From contig NZ_JACSQM010000001.1 of NCBI RefSeq assembly GCF_014836645.1, forward strand, positions 310,001 through 374,000: a stretch of 64,000 nt of DNA, in the 5' to 3' direction. Source of the DNA: Fictibacillus norfolkensis. Its GTDB lineage: Bacteria > Bacillota > Bacilli > Bacillales > Fictibacillaceae. Under the pieces are notes generated by a model, which searched no databases, was not told where the DNA came from, and saw nothing but the letters and a program-made list of their open reading frames with translations. The position numbers were made by a program, and so were the translations under genes. Shown piece by piece: positions 61,995 through 64,000 of this stretch. The number at the start of each line of letters is the position of its first letter. Position 1 is the first letter of the stretch.

Positions 61995-63266
61995 ATGAAA
62001 CGGTTTACGAAAGAAGAGAATAGCTGGATGTACTACGATTGGGCAAATTCAGCGTATTCGATCATTATCTCAACAGCTGTATTTCCTTTGTTCTTTAAAG
62101 CAGCCGCGACAAATGCAGGAGTCAGTTCATCAGATTCTACCGCTTATTTGGGGTATACGATCGCGATTGCCACGTTTATTTTAGCCATGCTGAGTCCTGT
62201 TTTAGGTACTATTGCTGATTATAAAGGATTAAAGAAGCGATTCTTCACTTTCTTTTTTGCACTTGGTCTTATTTCTACCGCATCATTAGCTTTTATTCCA
62301 AGTGATCAATGGCTTCTATTATTAATTTTTTATACATTAACTGCAATCGGTTCTAGTGGATCTAACGTCTTTTATGATGCTTTTATAACCGATGTAACAA
62401 CGGAAGAAAGAATGAACAGAGTGTCATCAAGAGGATTTGGATTAGGATACATCGGGAGCACGATCCCTTTTTTGATCAGTATCGCGATCATCGTGTTGGC
62501 ACAAAATGAAGTTCTGCCGATCTCAACTTCTATTGCTAGTAAGATTGCCTTTTTAATCACTGCGTTTTGGTGGGGAATATTTACGATTCCTATGCTGAAG
62601 AACGTTTATCAGAAGTACGGCATCGAACGAGAGCCGAAACCTCTGATCAACAGCTTTAAACGTTTAGGTAAAACAATGAAAGAAATACGAAAGTATCGTG
62701 CTTTGTTTTTATTTTTGCTTGCCTATTTCTTCTATATCGATGGCGTTGGGACCATCATAACGATGTCCACTGCTTATGGTTCAGATCTTGGAATCAGTTC
62801 TACTAATCTTTTAATCATCCTTTTTGTCACACAAGTGGTCGCTGCTCCTTTTGCCATATTATACGGAAGGTTAGCAGAAAGATTTACTGGCAAGAAGATG
62901 CTTTATGTCGGAATTGTGGTCTACATTATCGTCTGTATTTATGCATATTTCTTAAAAACAACCATGGATTTCTGGATTTTGGCCATGCTCGTTGCAACTT
63001 CTCAAGGAGGCATTCAAGCGTTAAGCCGTGCCTATTTTGCTAAACTAGTTCCAAAAGAAAACTCGAATGAATTCTTTGGCTTTTATAATATTTTCGGCAA
63101 GTTCGCTTCCATTATGGGTCCGTTGTTAATTGCAATAACTGCACAAGTGACCGGAAACTCTGCTAGTGCTGTGTTCAGCCTTGTCGTTCTGTTCATCATC
63201 GGTATTACGATTCTTATGTTTGTTCCAGAACCGAAAGTAGATTCATCTCATACGATCAGTGCATAG
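61995..63266 (+). CDS. MFS transporter, UMF1/Atg22-like family
   Basis: 423 residues with 12 predicted helices. The N-terminal SWMYYDWANSAYSIIISTAV is the hallmark of the UMF1/Atg22-like group, which in fungi exports amino acids from the vacuole; bacterial substrates are unknown. ATG 61995 follows AGAGAGGA at nine bases; an upstream ATG at 61965 lacks one. Follows the phosphodiesterase gene closely and may be co-transcribed. Confidence 0.87.
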   Translation: MKRFTKEENSWMYYDWANSAYSIIISTAVFPLFFKAAATNAGVSSSDSTAYLGYTIAIATFILAMLSPVLGTIADYKGLKKRFFTFFFALGLISTASLAFIPSDQWLLLLIFYTLTAIGSSGSNVFYDAFITDVTTEERMNRVSSRGFGLGYIGSTIPFLISIAIIVLAQNEVLPISTSIASKIAFLITAFWWGIFTIPMLKNVYQKYGIEREPKPLINSFKRLGKTMKEIRKYRALFLFLLAYFFYIDGVGTIITMSTAYGSDLGISSTNLLIILFVTQVVAAPFAILYGRLAERFTGKKMLYVGIVVYIIVCIYAYFLKTTMDFWILAMLVATSQGGIQALSRAYFAKLVPKENSNEFFGFYNIFGKFASIMGPLLIAITAQVTGNSASAVFSLVVLFIIGITILMFVPEPKVDSSHTISA

Positions 63267-63309
63267 AAAAAACTGCTCTTTAGAAATCATTTCTAGAGAG
63301 CAGTTTTTT
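63267..63309. terminator. Bidirectional terminator
   Basis: Long stem AAAAACTGCTCTTTAGAAAT/ATTTCTAGAGAGCAGTTTTTT with one mismatch, between convergent genes. Confidence 0.9.
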
Positions 63310-63318
63310 CTTTATGTT

Positions 63319-64000
63319 TTATTTAACGATCCATTTTGGTCCAAGGATGGTTTGGATGCGATAAAAGTTTCCATACGCTGCATTTGCTTTATAAGTCCCT
63401 GGATACAGACTTGCTGCAGCCATTTTGTGGTTTACATTAGGACGGTCATGCAAAGGGACTTTTTGAGTAAGAGTGATGGTTTTAGTCACTGGTGTTATAC
63501 GTTTCTCCCAACGCTTATCCCCTTCAACTGCCATATAAAGTCCTGCTTTTTTGTTCCTTGTCCATTCTTCGTTAATAATCGTGATTGGCGGATTTGTCTC
63601 GCCTGCATATGGAGCAAGTTCAAACGTAAAACCAGGGCGTTTGAAGGTTTGGATGAACCAGTCTTTGTATCCACCACCACTTGATAACTGTGTATCAGGA
63701 GGGATTAGTCGATACCCTGTCATATTTGCAAGAGTTGTACCTAGTGTTTTGTCCCCTTCAAAGGTGTTGGTTCCATAATTAAAATGGTAATATAGTATTC
63801 TTCCAGCTGTGTGGTATGAGTTTGTAATTTCAGGATCTACTAAATAAGTGAGGGCCGACACCGCTTTTGCTTCCTTCGTCACAAGTGGAGCACTACCCTT
63901 GTAGTCTTTATAAGAAGGAGCTTTTGCATTATTTGATATCTGCTCCCAACGCGCAGGATATTGTCTGTTCAGATCAATCCCTTGGGCATTCGACTTCCAT
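63319..64000 (-). CDS. M14-family zinc carboxypeptidase, C-terminal part
   Basis: At least 227 residues; the gene begins beyond the window and the frame is open to its edge. NAQGIDLNRQYPARWE is the M14 substrate-binding segment, SYHTAGRILYYH carries the third zinc ligand His and GFTFELAPYAGET the catalytic glutamate. A C-terminal SH3-like end (YKANAAYGNFYRIQTILGP) suggests wall binding. Secreted gamma-D-glutamyl-diamino-acid peptidases of this family trim peptidoglycan stem peptides; this role is inferred. Confidence 0.88.
   Translation of the reverse strand, partial: WKSNAQGIDLNRQYPARWEQISNNAKAPSYKDYKGSAPLVTKEAKAVSALTYLVDPEITNSYHTAGRILYYHFNYGTNTFEGDKTLGTTLANMTGYRLIPPDTQLSSGGGYKDWFIQTFKRPGFTFELAPYAGETNPPITIINEEWTRNKKAGLYMAVEGDKRWEKRITPVTKTITLTQKVPLHDRPNVNHKMAAASLYPGTYKANAAYGNFYRIQTILGPKWIVK

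Noticed and set aside
1..64000. CRISPR arrays, rRNA genes, prophage structural genes
   Set aside because: No regularly spaced direct repeats, rRNA sequence or phage morphogenesis genes seen; the single holin-like gene at 5667 stands alone.

Overview
The window looks like a chromosomal segment of a low-GC Gram-positive spore-former of the family Bacillaceae. The evidence is B. subtilis-like gene order at the left end (pckA, ytmA, ytlACD, ytkD), kapD and YjcZ-type sporulation-associated genes, A/G-rich Shine-Dalgarno sites with frequent TTG/GTG starts, CcpA cre sites and Fur boxes. Fictibacillus or a relative is a guess, not a demonstrated assignment.

Layout. 1-9 kb: core genes (pckA 3' end, ytmA, the ytlACD ABC importer, ytkD), a string of very small genes, a c-di-GMP-I riboswitch before a 62-residue membrane protein, and a 3-methyladenine glycosylase. 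9-11 kb: a dicarboxylate/amino-acid symporter behind a ydaO-type c-di-AMP riboswitch. 11-16 kb: a ferric-iron ABC operon (binding protein, fused permease, ATPase) with two Fur boxes, bracketed by inverted copies of a ~275-bp intergenic repeat. 16-20 kb: small membrane proteins, a TrkA-C protein, kapD, a lipoprotein, a YjcZ-like peptide. 20-31 kb: a nine-gene cell-wall amino-sugar recycling locus (nagZ-namZ, then nagA-nagB-nagR-murP-mupG-murQ-nagP). Each of its two transcription units has a NagR operator.

31.4-56.6 kb is a genomic island. An intact tRNA-Ala(GGC) at its left end and a 47-bp exact copy of the tRNA 3' half at its right end form a direct repeat of att type. The island has no visible integrase. 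It carries a convergent pair of units: a four-gene Opp-like ABC transporter without a binding protein (+), and a tightly overlapping ~18-kb biosynthetic operon (-). The operon mixes petrobactin-type catechol loading (AsbF-, AsbC- and AsbD-like) with butirosin-type side-chain enzymes (BtrK-like decarboxylase, BtrJ-like ATP-grasp ligase). It also has three carrier proteins, three BtrH-like Cys-His-Asp transferase candidates, three adenylating enzymes, sugar-type enzymes (DegT aminotransferase, Gfo/Idh dehydrogenase, GT4 glycosyltransferase), a methyltransferase, a radical SAM protein and its own Sfp-type activating enzyme. At the very front, behind a good sigma-A promoter and before a terminator-like hairpin, lies a 19-codon ORF that could be a precursor or scaffold peptide. 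The product appears undescribed: an acylated, possibly catechol-bearing amino-sugar compound is the simplest inference, and a peptide-based product is the bolder one.

56.7-64 kb returns to ordinary chromosome: a YndM-like protein, a Na+/solute symporter with a 39-residue accessory peptide and a cre site, a secreted protein, a phosphodiesterase, an MFS transporter and the 3' end of an M14 zinc carboxypeptidase gene.
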